The notes under the pieces are model-generated. The model had not been told where the DNA came from. It did not search any database and saw only the letters and a list, made by a program, of their open reading frames with translations. 64,000 nt of DNA from Chloroflexota bacterium (GTDB taxonomy: Bacteria; Chloroflexota; Dehalococcoidia; Lucifugimonadales; SAR202-VII-2), in contig QEVV01000002.1 in the NCBI GenBank assembly GCA_003228115.1, positions 558,001-622,000 on the forward strand, given 5' to 3'. The first letter of the stretch is position 1, and each line of letters begins with the position of its first letter. The position numbers and the translations under genes were made by a program. Below, piece after piece: positions 17,493-25,353 of the stretch.

Positions 17493-17756
17493 TTAGAGTT
17501 CCCTGCGCTGCTCTCTCACAGCCTCCACCGCCGAAACGCCAGGTGGCCACAAGCCATCCAACTCCTGGGCTAGTTCTTCGATTTCCGCCAGAACGGCTCT
17601 GGCCTCAGCCTTGCGGGATTCCAAGTCTTCTACCGGTACCAGTCTTGCTATTGCGCGTCCTCGATAGGTGACGGTGACCGTTTCCTTGGTTTCGCGCAGA
17701 CGGCGCAATATCTCGCTGGTGTGCGCCTTCAACTCCCTCACGCCGACTTCAGGCAT
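17493..17756 (-). CDS. Type II antitoxin, Phd/YefM-like
   Basis: 87 aa. The N-terminal Phd/YefM-type DNA-binding fold reads MPEVGVRELKAHTSEILRRL, followed by VTYRGRAIARLVPVED, and the C-terminal tail is charged and probably wraps the PIN toxin. It is expected to repress its own operon together with VapC. A near-perfect operator lies directly upstream (17767-17800). One base separates its stop from the toxin start. Confidence 0.9.
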   Translation of the reverse strand: MPEVGVRELKAHTSEILRRLRETKETVTVTYRGRAIARLVPVEDLESRKAEARAVLAEIEELAQELDGLWPPGVSAVEAVREQRREL

Positions 17757-17766
17757 AGTGGCCTCA

Positions 17767-17800
17767 CTACAATGTAGTCATTCAAGTGACTACATTGTAG
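17767..17800 (-). promoter_or_regulatory. Toxin-antitoxin operator (14-bp inverted repeat)
   Basis: Arms CTACAATGTAGTCA (17767-17780) and TGACTACATTGTAG (17787-17800) are exact complements around a 6-bp spacer. Each arm also contains a self-complementary CTACA-N-TGTAG. It ends 10 bp from the antitoxin start, a typical autorepression site. Confidence 0.8.
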
Positions 17801-17925
17801 CACCCGGTCAGTGAGGGCGCAGTATCTAGTGAATTTCGAACCAGAGCCTAACCACATCCTCGGCGGGCTTGCTCCGGGGGACAACTCCAAAGTCTGGTCG
17901 AAATAGATAGCCTGGGGGGTTGTCC

Positions 17926-18030
17926 CAGAAGTAGCAGACCGCCGTAATGGGCAGCGATTCTCGTTGCTAGAGCAACGTAGGGGGCGCTTAACTAAACGCC
18001 CCCTACAACTGTCATAACGACTTTGTCATA
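17926..18030. repeat. GTAGGGGCG palindrome element (copy 2) with extended flanks
   Basis: The core 17977-18006 is an imperfect 30-bp palindrome (GTAGGGGGCGCTTAA with CTAAACGCCCCCTAC). About 50 bp on its left (GTAGCAGACCGCCGTAATGG...CTCGTTGCTAG) match the right flanks of the copies at 23776 and 27465 in reverse orientation, and ACTGTCATAAC on its right matches the flank of copy 3. The element is therefore nearer 100 bp than 30. It sits in the 525-bp gap 17757-18281. Confidence 0.75.
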
Positions 18031-18038
18031 ACGACTTT
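18011..18038 (+). repeat. Tandem duplication of 14 bp
   Basis: GTCATAACGACTTT occurs twice head to tail with no mismatch at the edge of the palindrome element, probably a small slippage or excision scar. Confidence 0.9.
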
Positions 18039-18198
18039 CGGCACCCCTAGATTGACCGGTTTGCTTTTGGGACATGCACTCGGGGGTGTCTGCGGGTCTG
18101 TGATACTGGTCGAACCAATCCCAGCGCCCAGTGAATATGCTTCGAGAATAACATGGGGCAGACATGCCGCCTCATGGCACGGAGCGTGAGGGCTCAAC

Positions 18199-18225
18199 AG
18201 GGCCGCCCCATTACGGGGCGGCCCT
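18199..18225. terminator. GC-rich terminator-like hairpin
   Basis: AGGGCCGCCCC (18199-18209) pairs with its complement (18215-18225) around ATTAC. It lies 57 bp past the end of the Rieske pseudogene in that gene's direction. Only a short T run follows on the plus strand. Confidence 0.6.
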
Positions 18226-18281
18226 TTCACACACAGCCCAAGGGGGGGCTAGCCTCCGACACCAACCACGCTGGCCTGAGA

Positions 18282-19541
18282 CTAGGTGGGCAATGTTTCC
18301 TTGATACTCTCCACCAACTCCTCATCCTCGCCAGCTTGGGCGGGTATGTAGTCCTTGTACCGGTCCAGCTGTTGCATGGTAGGCCAGCGTTCAACTGGCA
18401 ACTCTATGTGGGCGCACTCCAACGGGTCTCTGTAGACGTTCATTGGATCCCCGCCGTCCTCCATGATGGCCATCTGTTCCTTGAGCTGCTTCCTGAACAT
18501 GATGATGCCCGTGTCCGACTCTCCTAACTTCTCCAGGGAGCGGTCGGTCACGGGACCTTGAGAAACCCAGGCCACGAAGTCCTGATGGTTTACCAGGTCT
18601 GCGTTCAGCGTGCCGTCTGGGTGGTAGAGGTCCACGTCGAAGTAGGGAATCTTCTCTTGCTCAGGTCTCTGGCTGCCCTCTGCGGCGCGGTACACGTTGT
18701 ATGTAATGTAAAGCGTGTTGTCGTCGTCCACGGGCACCCGGTACTGAAGGTTGCATTTCACCGCGTCGCCCACGAACAGGATGTTGGGGAACAGGGCTGG
18801 GTGCCTAACCGTCCAGTTCACATCCTCCTCGGTCGTCCCCTCTAGTACGCGGCGCTTGACGATGCCGTTCTTGAATACGTCGAAGCCGATTTTCTGGTGG
18901 GCCCGGGGCGTCATGGGCACCAGCGATTCATCTTCTCCCATCTTCCGAGCCCTGACCTGCTGCTGATAGACACCCCAGCGGGCGTGGAGCCACTCCAAGT
19001 GGACCGGATCCAAGGAGTTCTCTTGGCATTGAAGCCAACTGCAGGGCAGGGTGACGATGGCAATGTCCCGGAATGTGTTCTCCCAGTTGAACAACTCCCA
19101 CTTGGGCAGGACTGGCGCAGGCGAGGGTCCCATATAGGCCCACAAGAGTCCGGCGAATTCCTGCACCGGGTACCCGGTAATGTTGCACTTCTCCTTGAAG
19201 CGGCCGTCGGGTCGGATGGTTTCTTCGAAGGGCTGCTCAATGCATTAGCTCTCTGTGTTGAACATCCAACCGTGATAGGGACATCGAAGCCCTTCCTCTT
19301 CAGGGATTCCGTAGGCGAGGTTCACCCGGCGGTGTGAGCAGAACTTTTCGATGAGTCCATAGTGGCCCTTGCGGTCCTTGAACAGGACGAGTTCCTCGCC
19401 CATGATGCGGAGTTCCTTCGTCGGATAGTCGTCCAGTTCTGCTGTGGCGGTCACGGGCTGCCAGTAACGGCGCATCAGTTCCCCCAGCGGGGTACCCGGC
19501 CCAACCTTGGTCAACAATTCGTTCTCTTTAACACTGAGCAT
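18282..19541 (-). pseudogene. Rieske aromatic-ring oxygenase, interrupted by one in-frame TAA
   Basis: Two open pieces on the same frame are one 420-codon Rieske non-haem oxygenase (phthalate 4,5-dioxygenase alpha-like). From ATG 19541 (ribosome site GGAGGGAG) the Rieske centre is intact: Cys68-x-His70 (FCSH) and Cys87/His90 (CPYHGW). Codon 99 is TAA (19245-19247) where relatives have a residue just before CIEQP. Without it the frame reads on through CIEQPFEETIRPDGR to the catalytic domain (ENSLDPVHLEWLH with iron-ligand histidines) and the normal end. CAA to TAA is a single transition. It is either a young pseudogene or a sequence error; the rest shows no decay. Confidence 0.85.
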
Positions 19542-19634
19542 GGCTCTCCCTCCGCTTTGATGTGGCCGGCCCGCCCCACGAGCCGACTTTGCATCTTCAC
19601 AGACTAGGCGACAGAAACGGTCGGACGGATACGT

Positions 19635-19662
19635 CAGATGCATCAACGCGTTGATGCATCTG
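19635..19662. promoter_or_regulatory. 28-bp perfect palindrome between divergent genes
   Basis: Arms CAGATGCATCAACG and its exact complement meet without a spacer, roughly midway in the gap between the Rieske gene (minus, starts 19541) and the metH/metF-type gene (plus, starts 19769-19778). Likely an operator for a dimeric regulator; a TACAAT hexamer lies downstream near 19722. It is unrelated in sequence to the GTAGGGG repeats. Confidence 0.6.
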
Positions 19663-19777
19663 CGCGAATCTGCCGCTCTTCCTATTGATCTGAGCTGCCC
19701 GCTGTGCCCAAAGCCATCTGCTACAATCATTAATTGCCTATCCAACCCACGTCCGTTCCGTTCGACCGGTGGCGTCA

Positions 19778-21676
19778 ATGACCCAGGTTCTCACGAAGAA
19801 AGAAGCATTCCTCCAACGACTGTCTCGCGGTCCCATCCTTGGTGATGGTGCTATGGGCACTGAACTCTACACCCGCGGCCTTCAAACCTTCGATCAGTGC
19901 CTGGATGAACTGAACCTCCTTAGCCCGGATATGGTCCTTCAGGTACACCTCGACTATCTTCAAGCTGGGGCTGAGCTGCTGGAAACCAATACTTTCGGGG
20001 CTAATCGGCTTCGTCTTGAACCGTACGGACTTTCGGATCGGGTCAGCGATATCAACAAGAAAGGGGCTGAACTTGCCCGAGAGGCCAGGCGCCTAACCGG
20101 AGTAACGGCCTGGATTGCCGGGGCGATAGGACCCACCGGAAGGGCCCTGGCTCCGCTTGGTCCGTTGACCAGGCCACAGGCCGCGGAAACTTTCCGGGAG
20201 CAAATTGAATCCCTAGTGGAAGGCGGTGTTGATCTACTCATTTTTGAGACCTTTTCTTCGTTAGGAGAGTTGGAAGAAGCCATCGGAGCTGCCCAGGCTG
20301 CCTGCGACCTGCCGATTGTGGCTCTAATGACCTTTACGGAGGAAGGCAACAGTCTCTACGGAAACACGCCCTCAGAGGCCGCACAGCGGCTTCGAGAATT
20401 GGGCGTGGACGTTGTTGGGGCCAACTGCAGCGTTGGTTCTCAATCTATGGTCGAAACGATGGAGCAGATGGCAAAGGCCACCGATGGCATGCTGGCTGCT
20501 CAGCCTAACGCCGGCTTTCCGCACTATGTAGGGGGAAGGCACGTCTACATGGCGTCGCCTGAATACATGGCGGATCATGCCCGCCGCCTTGTTGAGTTGG
20601 GCGTTGCTATTGTCGGCGGATGCTGCGGCACGACGCCGGATCACATCGCGGCGCTTCGTGAGGCGGTCGCGACGCCTCTCCGGAGGCCAGCGCGTCGGCC
20701 CGCAACTACGAAGCCGTCAGTGCCAGAACCAGACAGGTCAACACCAGCTATATCCGTCCCTGACCTAGAGCCGACGGGCCTGGCAAAAAAACTAGGAGTC
20801 AAGTTCGTCGTAACGTTGGAAGTGGACCCACCGAAGGGGTTCGATGTCGGTCCGATATTGGAGCGGCTTCGCCCTCTACAAGGCACGGGCCTACTAGATG
20901 CGGTCAACATCGCCGACAATCCTCGCGCTCAGGGCCGCATGAGTGCCCTGGCCACCAGTGCCCTCGTGCAAAGCCGCCTTGGCCTAGAAACCATCATGCA
21001 CCTGGCGACACGGCATCGTAATTTATTGGCGCTGCATTCGGAACTGTTGGGGGCACACGGGCTTGGTGTTCGCAATCTCTTTCTCGTGCGCGGCGACCCG
21101 CCCTCACTGGGAGACTACCCCCAAGCGGGCGCTCTTTCAGACGTTACGCCCACTGGCCTGTTACGCCTTATTGAGGGTTTCAACCGCGGGGCAAGTGCTT
21201 TGGGGCAGACGTTGGACCGGCCTACCTCATTTGTCGCTGGGGCGGCCTTGAACCTGGCGGCGTCAGACATGGACCGGGAGATGCGTTTGATGGAACGCAA
21301 GGTGGAGGCAGGGGCGGACTTCTTTCTGACCCAGCCCATTTATGATCCAGAGATAGTCGAACTTTGGCGGAAGCGGTTAGGGGCGTTTCCCAAGCCGGTG
21401 CTCTTGGGTGTTCTGCCCTTGCGCAGCCTGCGCCACGCCGAGTTTCTCCACAATGAGGTGCCGGGCATCGTGGTTCCGGAGCAGGTCCGTGACCATTTGC
21501 GGCGGGCTGGACAAGGAGAGGGCGAGGTGGGACTGGAACTCGCTCGCGAATTGCTTAGGGCGGCTGCCGCTCACGTTGGGGGCGTCTACATCATGCCGCC
21601 CTTCAATCGTTACCAGATTGTCGCTGAACTGCTGGACGGCATGGAGGACGCTATATCGGGTCTTGCCAGCGCCTAG
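19778..21676 (+). CDS. Bifunctional homocysteine S-methyltransferase / methylenetetrahydrofolate reductase
   Basis: About 632 aa, two enzymes fused as in YitJ-type proteins. The N-terminal part (about 10-300) is a zinc homocysteine methyltransferase: GDGAMGTELYTRGL, LETNTFGANRLRLEPYGL, the single metal cysteine in VVGANCSVGSQ, and the Cys pair in GGCCGTTPDHI. A linker at about 300-340 leads to a MetF-like FAD-dependent TIM barrel (VTLEVDPPKGFD, FLVRGDPPSLGDYP, GADFFLTQPIYD). The product methylates homocysteine and feeds one-carbon metabolism. An alternative GTG start lies at 19769; ATG 19778 has GGTGG upstream. No B12 or SAM riboswitch was seen. Confidence 0.92.
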   Translation: MTQVLTKKEAFLQRLSRGPILGDGAMGTELYTRGLQTFDQCLDELNLLSPDMVLQVHLDYLQAGAELLETNTFGANRLRLEPYGLSDRVSDINKKGAELAREARRLTGVTAWIAGAIGPTGRALAPLGPLTRPQAAETFREQIESLVEGGVDLLIFETFSSLGELEEAIGAAQAACDLPIVALMTFTEEGNSLYGNTPSEAAQRLRELGVDVVGANCSVGSQSMVETMEQMAKATDGMLAAQPNAGFPHYVGGRHVYMASPEYMADHARRLVELGVAIVGGCCGTTPDHIAALREAVATPLRRPARRPATTKPSVPEPDRSTPAISVPDLEPTGLAKKLGVKFVVTLEVDPPKGFDVGPILERLRPLQGTGLLDAVNIADNPRAQGRMSALATSALVQSRLGLETIMHLATRHRNLLALHSELLGAHGLGVRNLFLVRGDPPSLGDYPQAGALSDVTPTGLLRLIEGFNRGASALGQTLDRPTSFVAGAALNLAASDMDREMRLMERKVEAGADFFLTQPIYDPEIVELWRKRLGAFPKPVLLGVLPLRSLRHAEFLHNEVPGIVVPEQVRDHLRRAGQGEGEVGLELARELLRAAAAHVGGVYIMPPFNRYQIVAELLDGMEDAISGLASA

Positions 21677-21677
21677 G

Positions 21678-21890
21678 TCAGCTTCCCTTTGCCAGCTGAA
21701 TCTTCCGCGGTTGGCCTGCGTTTCGCATCGCCGCAAACCAACCGAATTTCTTCACCGCTGAAGAGTGGGAGTGATGGACTTCCACCACGTGCTCGTCCAT
21801 GCGGCGGACTGTCTCATCTGAGGTCGATCCTTCTGCGTCGAACGCACAGTTGAATCCAATTTCCCGGCACCGAAGCTTCTTGGTTATCAT
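21678..21890 (-). CDS. DUF1059 small protein
   Basis: 70 aa. It matches the DUF1059 pattern: KKLRCREIGFNCAFDAEGSTSDETVRRMDEHVVEVH, with two cysteines and a conserved histidine. Function is unknown; the family is common in archaea and Chloroflexota. Start ATG with GAGAGGGCAA just before it. It is 33 bp downstream of the CoA-transferase subunit gene on the same strand. Confidence 0.8.
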   Translation of the reverse strand: MITKKLRCREIGFNCAFDAEGSTSDETVRRMDEHVVEVHHSHSSAVKKFGWFAAMRNAGQPRKIQLAKGS

Positions 21891-21923
21891 TTGCCCTCTC
21901 TAAAAGGTTGGCGCAGGCTGGCG

Positions 21924-22634
21924 TTAGATCAGGCCTGCTGGGCGTTGAACGACTCGTTGCACATAAATTCCTGGCGTTACCACAGCCTCTGGGTCTAGAT
22001 CCCCCAGTTCTACGAGGTGGTCCACCTCCAGAACTGTGATCCTTCCTGCCGATGCCATGACTGAGTTGAAATTCCGCGATGTTCCCCGGTACACAGCGTT
22101 GCCCATGGGGTCCGCCTTGTGCGCTCGCAGCAGGGCGAAGTCAGCGGTCAGGGCGTGCTCTAGGAGGTATTCGCGTCCATCGAAAACTCTCGACTCCTTG
22201 CCCCCGGCCATCAACGTGCCGACGCCGGTCGGCGTGTAGAAGGCCGGGATACCGGCACCGCCTGCTCGAATGCGTTCTGCGAGCGTGCCCTGAGGCACCA
22301 GTTCCAATTCTACGTCTCCCGCCCGGTACTGCTCGTAGAAGGGAGTAGTGCCGCTACGGGGCACCGGGAATGTGGCCACGACCTTTCGCACCTGACGATT
22401 CTCGAACAAGATGGCGTGGTTGTGATAGTCGATTCCAGGTGGCACACCGAAACCAGGCAAGCCGGCAGTGTTGCTGATGATGGTCAGGTCTTTGACCCCC
22501 TTGTCGCGGAGAGCGGCAATGAGGCCTGTAGGCATTCCACCAGGTCCGCCAAACCCGTCCAGCATCACCACAGCGCCATCCTGGAGATTGGCGATCGCTT
22601 CTGCGTAGGTGGCGACGATTTTGTTGATCGGCAT
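21924..22634 (-). CDS. 3-oxoacid CoA-transferase, subunit A
   Basis: 236 aa from ATG 22634, the normal size of ScoA/AtoD-like subunits; the frame runs 70 codons further up but homology begins at MPINKIV. The family blocks GAVVMLDGFGGPGGMPTGLI and LELVPQGTLAERIRAGGAGIPAFYTPTG are clear, then EYLLEHALTADFALLRAHKAD. The active-site glutamate of these enzymes lies in subunit B, which is absent here: the next genes are DUF1059 and a convergent gene. So this subunit is an orphan, and its partner must be encoded elsewhere. Confidence 0.88.
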   Translation of the reverse strand: MPINKIVATYAEAIANLQDGAVVMLDGFGGPGGMPTGLIAALRDKGVKDLTIISNTAGLPGFGVPPGIDYHNHAILFENRQVRKVVATFPVPRSGTTPFYEQYRAGDVELELVPQGTLAERIRAGGAGIPAFYTPTGVGTLMAGGKESRVFDGREYLLEHALTADFALLRAHKADPMGNAVYRGTSRNFNSVMASAGRITVLEVDHLVELGDLDPEAVVTPGIYVQRVVQRPAGLI

Positions 22635-22702
22635 GATGGCAAAACCTACCCAACCGGCTGCGCATGATTCTAGCAGGCGTGAAGCCGCGTAGCCAGGCAG
22701 CT

Positions 22703-22732
22703 CCTCAGGAGTCCCCACGGGGACTCCTGAGG
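22703..22732. repeat. Perfect 14-bp inverted repeat in a divergent intergenic region
   Basis: CCTCAGGAGTCCCC (22703-22716) and its complement (22719-22732) are separated by two bases. It lies between the divergent CoA-transferase and hydrolase genes, so it is more likely an operator or cruciform than a terminator. Confidence 0.5.
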
Positions 22733-22879
22733 GCGAGCAGTCGCTGTGCTTCGCAGAAGAAACGGGATCGTTGACGGGTTGTGTGGGGGCCGGTACGCTC
22801 CCCGCCAGCAGAAGGGGCCAGCCGACAGGGATCGATTCATCCACTGTTCGGGTGACTTGTCAAAGGGGCATCTGGACAT

Positions 22880-23689
22880 ATGTGGCTTGGAAGAAGGGAG
22901 ATCAACGAGCGCTACGTGGACATGAGCCACGGCAAAACCAGATATCTCGAAGCCGGTTCCGGGCCGCCGTTAATCCTGTTGCACATGTTCGGTCTCACCA
23001 AGGGCGCTCACTGCTGGCTCCTCAATATCGAGGAACTGGCTGAGCGATTCCATGTTCTGGCGCCCGACTATGTCGGCTGGGGCTTCGGCGACCGCTTAAA
23101 CCAGGCTTACTCCTTTGGATATCTCGTGGATTTTGTCAGGGAGTTTCAGGACGTGTTGGGTTTCGAGCGCACCCACGTCGTCGGCCACGCTGTGGGTGGG
23201 TGGATCGCCATGCTGTTGGCGTACGAGAGTCCTCAGCGGGTTGATAAGCTGGTGTTGGCTGGCAGCGGCGGCCTCAGTCAGCCCATCAGAGCCGAGCATG
23301 CCAAGACCCCAACGCCGGAGGACATCAGGGCGAGGCTAGAGAAGACCATGAACGTTTCGCCTGAAGACCTGGATCGGCTGACTGATGAAGAGGTCCGCAT
23401 CACTCAACTTCCTGGTGCGTTGGACGCCTACCAGAGAGTCCTCGAGCACTTTGCCGACACCGAAAATAGGGATCGCTACGAGGTGTCGCGCCGGTTCCCG
23501 CATATAGCCGTTCCAACGCTCATCGTCTGGGGAGGCCGTGACGAGGTTACCAACATGGACATGGCGAGAACGTTGCAGACCGGCATCCCGGAGTCCAGGT
23601 TGACGGTGATCGAAGACGGAGGCCACTACCTTCCGACCACTCACGCTCCCGAGTTCAACCGGATCGTGGCTGAGTTTCTGGCTGGGTAG
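22880..23689 (+). CDS. Alpha/beta hydrolase-fold protein lacking the nucleophile serine
   Basis: 269 aa, resembling meta-cleavage-product (C-C bond) hydrolases. The oxyanion segment is LILLHMFG and the base and acid are Asp221 (GGRDEVTN) and His249 (EDGGHYLP). The nucleophile elbow reads VVGHAVGGW, so the usual Ser is Ala104, encoded GCT at 23189-23191; one base change from TCT would give this. Either the protein has lost hydrolase activity, or it works by another mechanism (cofactorless dioxygenases of this fold use His/Asp). Its neighbourhood of Rieske and extradiol enzymes favours an aromatic pathway origin. Confidence 0.85.
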   Translation: MWLGRREINERYVDMSHGKTRYLEAGSGPPLILLHMFGLTKGAHCWLLNIEELAERFHVLAPDYVGWGFGDRLNQAYSFGYLVDFVREFQDVLGFERTHVVGHAVGGWIAMLLAYESPQRVDKLVLAGSGGLSQPIRAEHAKTPTPEDIRARLEKTMNVSPEDLDRLTDEEVRITQLPGALDAYQRVLEHFADTENRDRYEVSRRFPHIAVPTLIVWGGRDEVTNMDMARTLQTGIPESRLTVIEDGGHYLPTTHAPEFNRIVAEFLAG

Positions 23690-23754
23690 TGGCCCGCGTG
23701 ACTCCGGTTTGTCTAGAAGTCTGTTTTACAATTGGGCAATCCGAGGTAGTGACG

Positions 23755-23860
23755 GCGGAAGTTGTTAATGACAGTCGTAGGGGCGTTTAATTAAACGCCC
23801 CTACGGTGGGCTGGCAACGAGCATCGATGTCCACTGTAGCGGTCCGCTATTTCTAGTACC
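23755..23860. repeat. GTAGGGGCG palindrome element (copy 3)
   Basis: The core 23776-23805 is a perfect 30-bp palindrome (CGTAGGGGCGTTTAA plus complement). Its right flank (GGCTGGCAACGAGCATCGAT...GCGGTCC) aligns with the right flank of the 27465 copy and, inverted, with the left flank of the 17977 copy. It lies between the hydrolase and the convergent Rieske gene. Confidence 0.85.
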
Positions 23861-23890
23861 TCTCCTAGGAGGCCTCCCCACGCAGCGGGT

Positions 23891-25177
23891 CTAGACCACC
23901 ACTCCCTTGAACGCCTCCCGCAACACCTTCGTTGCTTCCCACACATCGACTTCTTTGGGCAGCACTATCGTCCCTGAGCGCCGCCGGTAGGCCTCCGGCC
24001 GGTCCACTCCCGGCGGAACCGTTCCTTCCTCGTCTAGTGCCTTCGCAGCGCTGATGAGCAGGCGTCGGACCTTGATGACCATGGCGTCGGTGGACCCCAG
24101 ATGCTCGGTGCTGCGGTCCTGAATGTCGCCCTGGCTCTCTGTGATCCCCCGGTCTTGGTTCTCGATTCCCTGTATGCCGGTGTAACCATCTAGCGTCCTG
24201 TCGTAACGCTGGACGTGGCGGTCGATTTCCATGTCGTTAGCCGAGTTGACCTCCGGGCGGAACCGGCCGAGCCACTCAGTGGTGTTGGGAAGAGTCCTGC
24301 CGTGGCCACCGGATGGCTTGCGCGGGTCCGGCGAGGTCATGATCCATTGCATTGTGTGCGTGTCGTCGATCGGCACCTCGGCCGTGTAGTCGCATGCCGT
24401 CTCTATCTTGTTGGTAGGGCTCTGGGTGTAGGAGGGGAAGTGGTAGTTCATGATGCGGTAGTAGTAGGTGTCCTTTTCTGCTGGGCGTTGAGCCGCATAG
24501 CTGGCGCCGGTCTCCGTGTCGAACAGCAGGAACGTCAGGGGCTCCTGCGAGATCATATATTTGAAGGTCTGGTCCTTGAGAAAAGCGTCGGCCAAGGCAG
24601 ATCCATTGTTGAAGTCAACGGCGCCCAGGTGGAGGAAATTGCCGTGGCTGGTGTCCATATTGTTTTCCATCGCCTGGACCCAGTTGCATTCGATCTGTTG
24701 CGTCACCACGTTGGCCGCGACCATATTCGATTCGAGGTCGGGCAGGGGCGGTGGGGTCTCGCGCGGCCCCATGTAGGTCCAAACGATGCCGCCGCGCTCC
24801 TCGCAGGGATAGGCGGTGGCTTTAACCTTCGACTTGAAGGTGCTCTCCGGCGGCTCCGAGGGCATGTCAACGCACTGGCCGGTGATGTCGTACTTCCAGC
24901 CGTGGTAAACACAACGCAGGCCGTCCTCCTCGTTACGCCCGTAGAACAACGACGCCCCCCGGTGAGGGCAGTGGTTCCCAATGAGCCCCACCTTGCCGGA
25001 GGAGGTCCGGAAGGCGATGAGATTTTCGGACAGAAGGCGAATGCGGACAGGCGGGCAGTCGGGCTCGGGGAGTTCGTCCGTGCGTACCGCGGGCAGCCAG
25101 TACTGACGCATGAGGCTGCCCATGGGCGTCCCCGGCCCGGTCCTCGTAAGCAGCCCATTCTCTTCGATGCTCAGCAT
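23891..25177 (-). CDS. Rieske non-haem iron aromatic-ring oxygenase (phthalate 4,5-dioxygenase type)
   Basis: 428 aa from ATG 25177, chosen for the GGAGG eight bases upstream; a TTG at 25192 is also in frame. The Rieske centre is Cys70-x-His72 (NHCPHRG) and Cys89/His92 (CVYHGW). The catalytic domain keeps the bridging aspartate and iron histidines in NNMDTSHGNFLHLG. It is intact, unlike its relative at 18282-19541. Substrate is not identifiable; single-component oxygenases of this type demethylate or hydroxylate aromatic acids with a separate reductase, which is absent nearby. Confidence 0.9.
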   Translation of the reverse strand: MLSIEENGLLTRTGPGTPMGSLMRQYWLPAVRTDELPEPDCPPVRIRLLSENLIAFRTSSGKVGLIGNHCPHRGASLFYGRNEEDGLRCVYHGWKYDITGQCVDMPSEPPESTFKSKVKATAYPCEERGGIVWTYMGPRETPPPLPDLESNMVAANVVTQQIECNWVQAMENNMDTSHGNFLHLGAVDFNNGSALADAFLKDQTFKYMISQEPLTFLLFDTETGASYAAQRPAEKDTYYYRIMNYHFPSYTQSPTNKIETACDYTAEVPIDDTHTMQWIMTSPDPRKPSGGHGRTLPNTTEWLGRFRPEVNSANDMEIDRHVQRYDRTLDGYTGIQGIENQDRGITESQGDIQDRSTEHLGSTDAMVIKVRRLLISAAKALDEEGTVPPGVDRPEAYRRRSGTIVLPKEVDVWEATKVLREAFKGVVV

Positions 25178-25252
25178 CGTGCGATCCTCCAATGCGAGAC
25201 GTGGCTATGGTCCTTTGCCGCTCCCACCATTGTGCTTCTTGTGCCATCGGTC

Positions 25253-25281
25253 CCTATAGCTGTGAGTGGCGGGTTGGTCAA
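25253..25281 (-). promoter_or_regulatory. Candidate promoter for the intact Rieske gene
   Basis: On the minus strand TTGACC, a 17-bp spacer, then TATAGG, 76 bp before the ATG. A 7-bp-armed palindrome (GCGTATC...GATACGC, 25287-25303) lies just upstream and could be an operator. Confidence 0.4.
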
Positions 25282-25353
25282 GAATGGCGTATCTAGGATA
25301 CGCGGCCACCGCACCTCCGCGTCAAAGATCGTTGGCATGTAGCTAGCCGGGAC

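Noticed and set aside
17926-18038. CRISPR array
   Set aside because: The palindrome copies are scattered over 24 kb rather than regularly spaced, and the 14-bp tandem repeat has only two units without spacers.
18282-19541. In-frame TAA in the Rieske gene read as a recoded amino acid
   Set aside because: TAA has no known recoding role in bacteria comparable to TGA for Sec; no SECIS-like element was noted and no cysteine is expected at the site. A nonsense change or sequence error is simpler.
19542-19777. Cobalamin or SAM riboswitch before the methyltransferase/MTHFR gene
   Set aside because: No B12-box or SAM-box conserved segments were found; the notable feature is the 28-bp palindrome.
24215-25342. 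Long open frame on the plus strand opposite the intact Rieske gene
   Set aside because: It lies antisense to a gene with clear Rieske motifs, and its translation shows no domain. It is a shadow of high-GC coding sequence.
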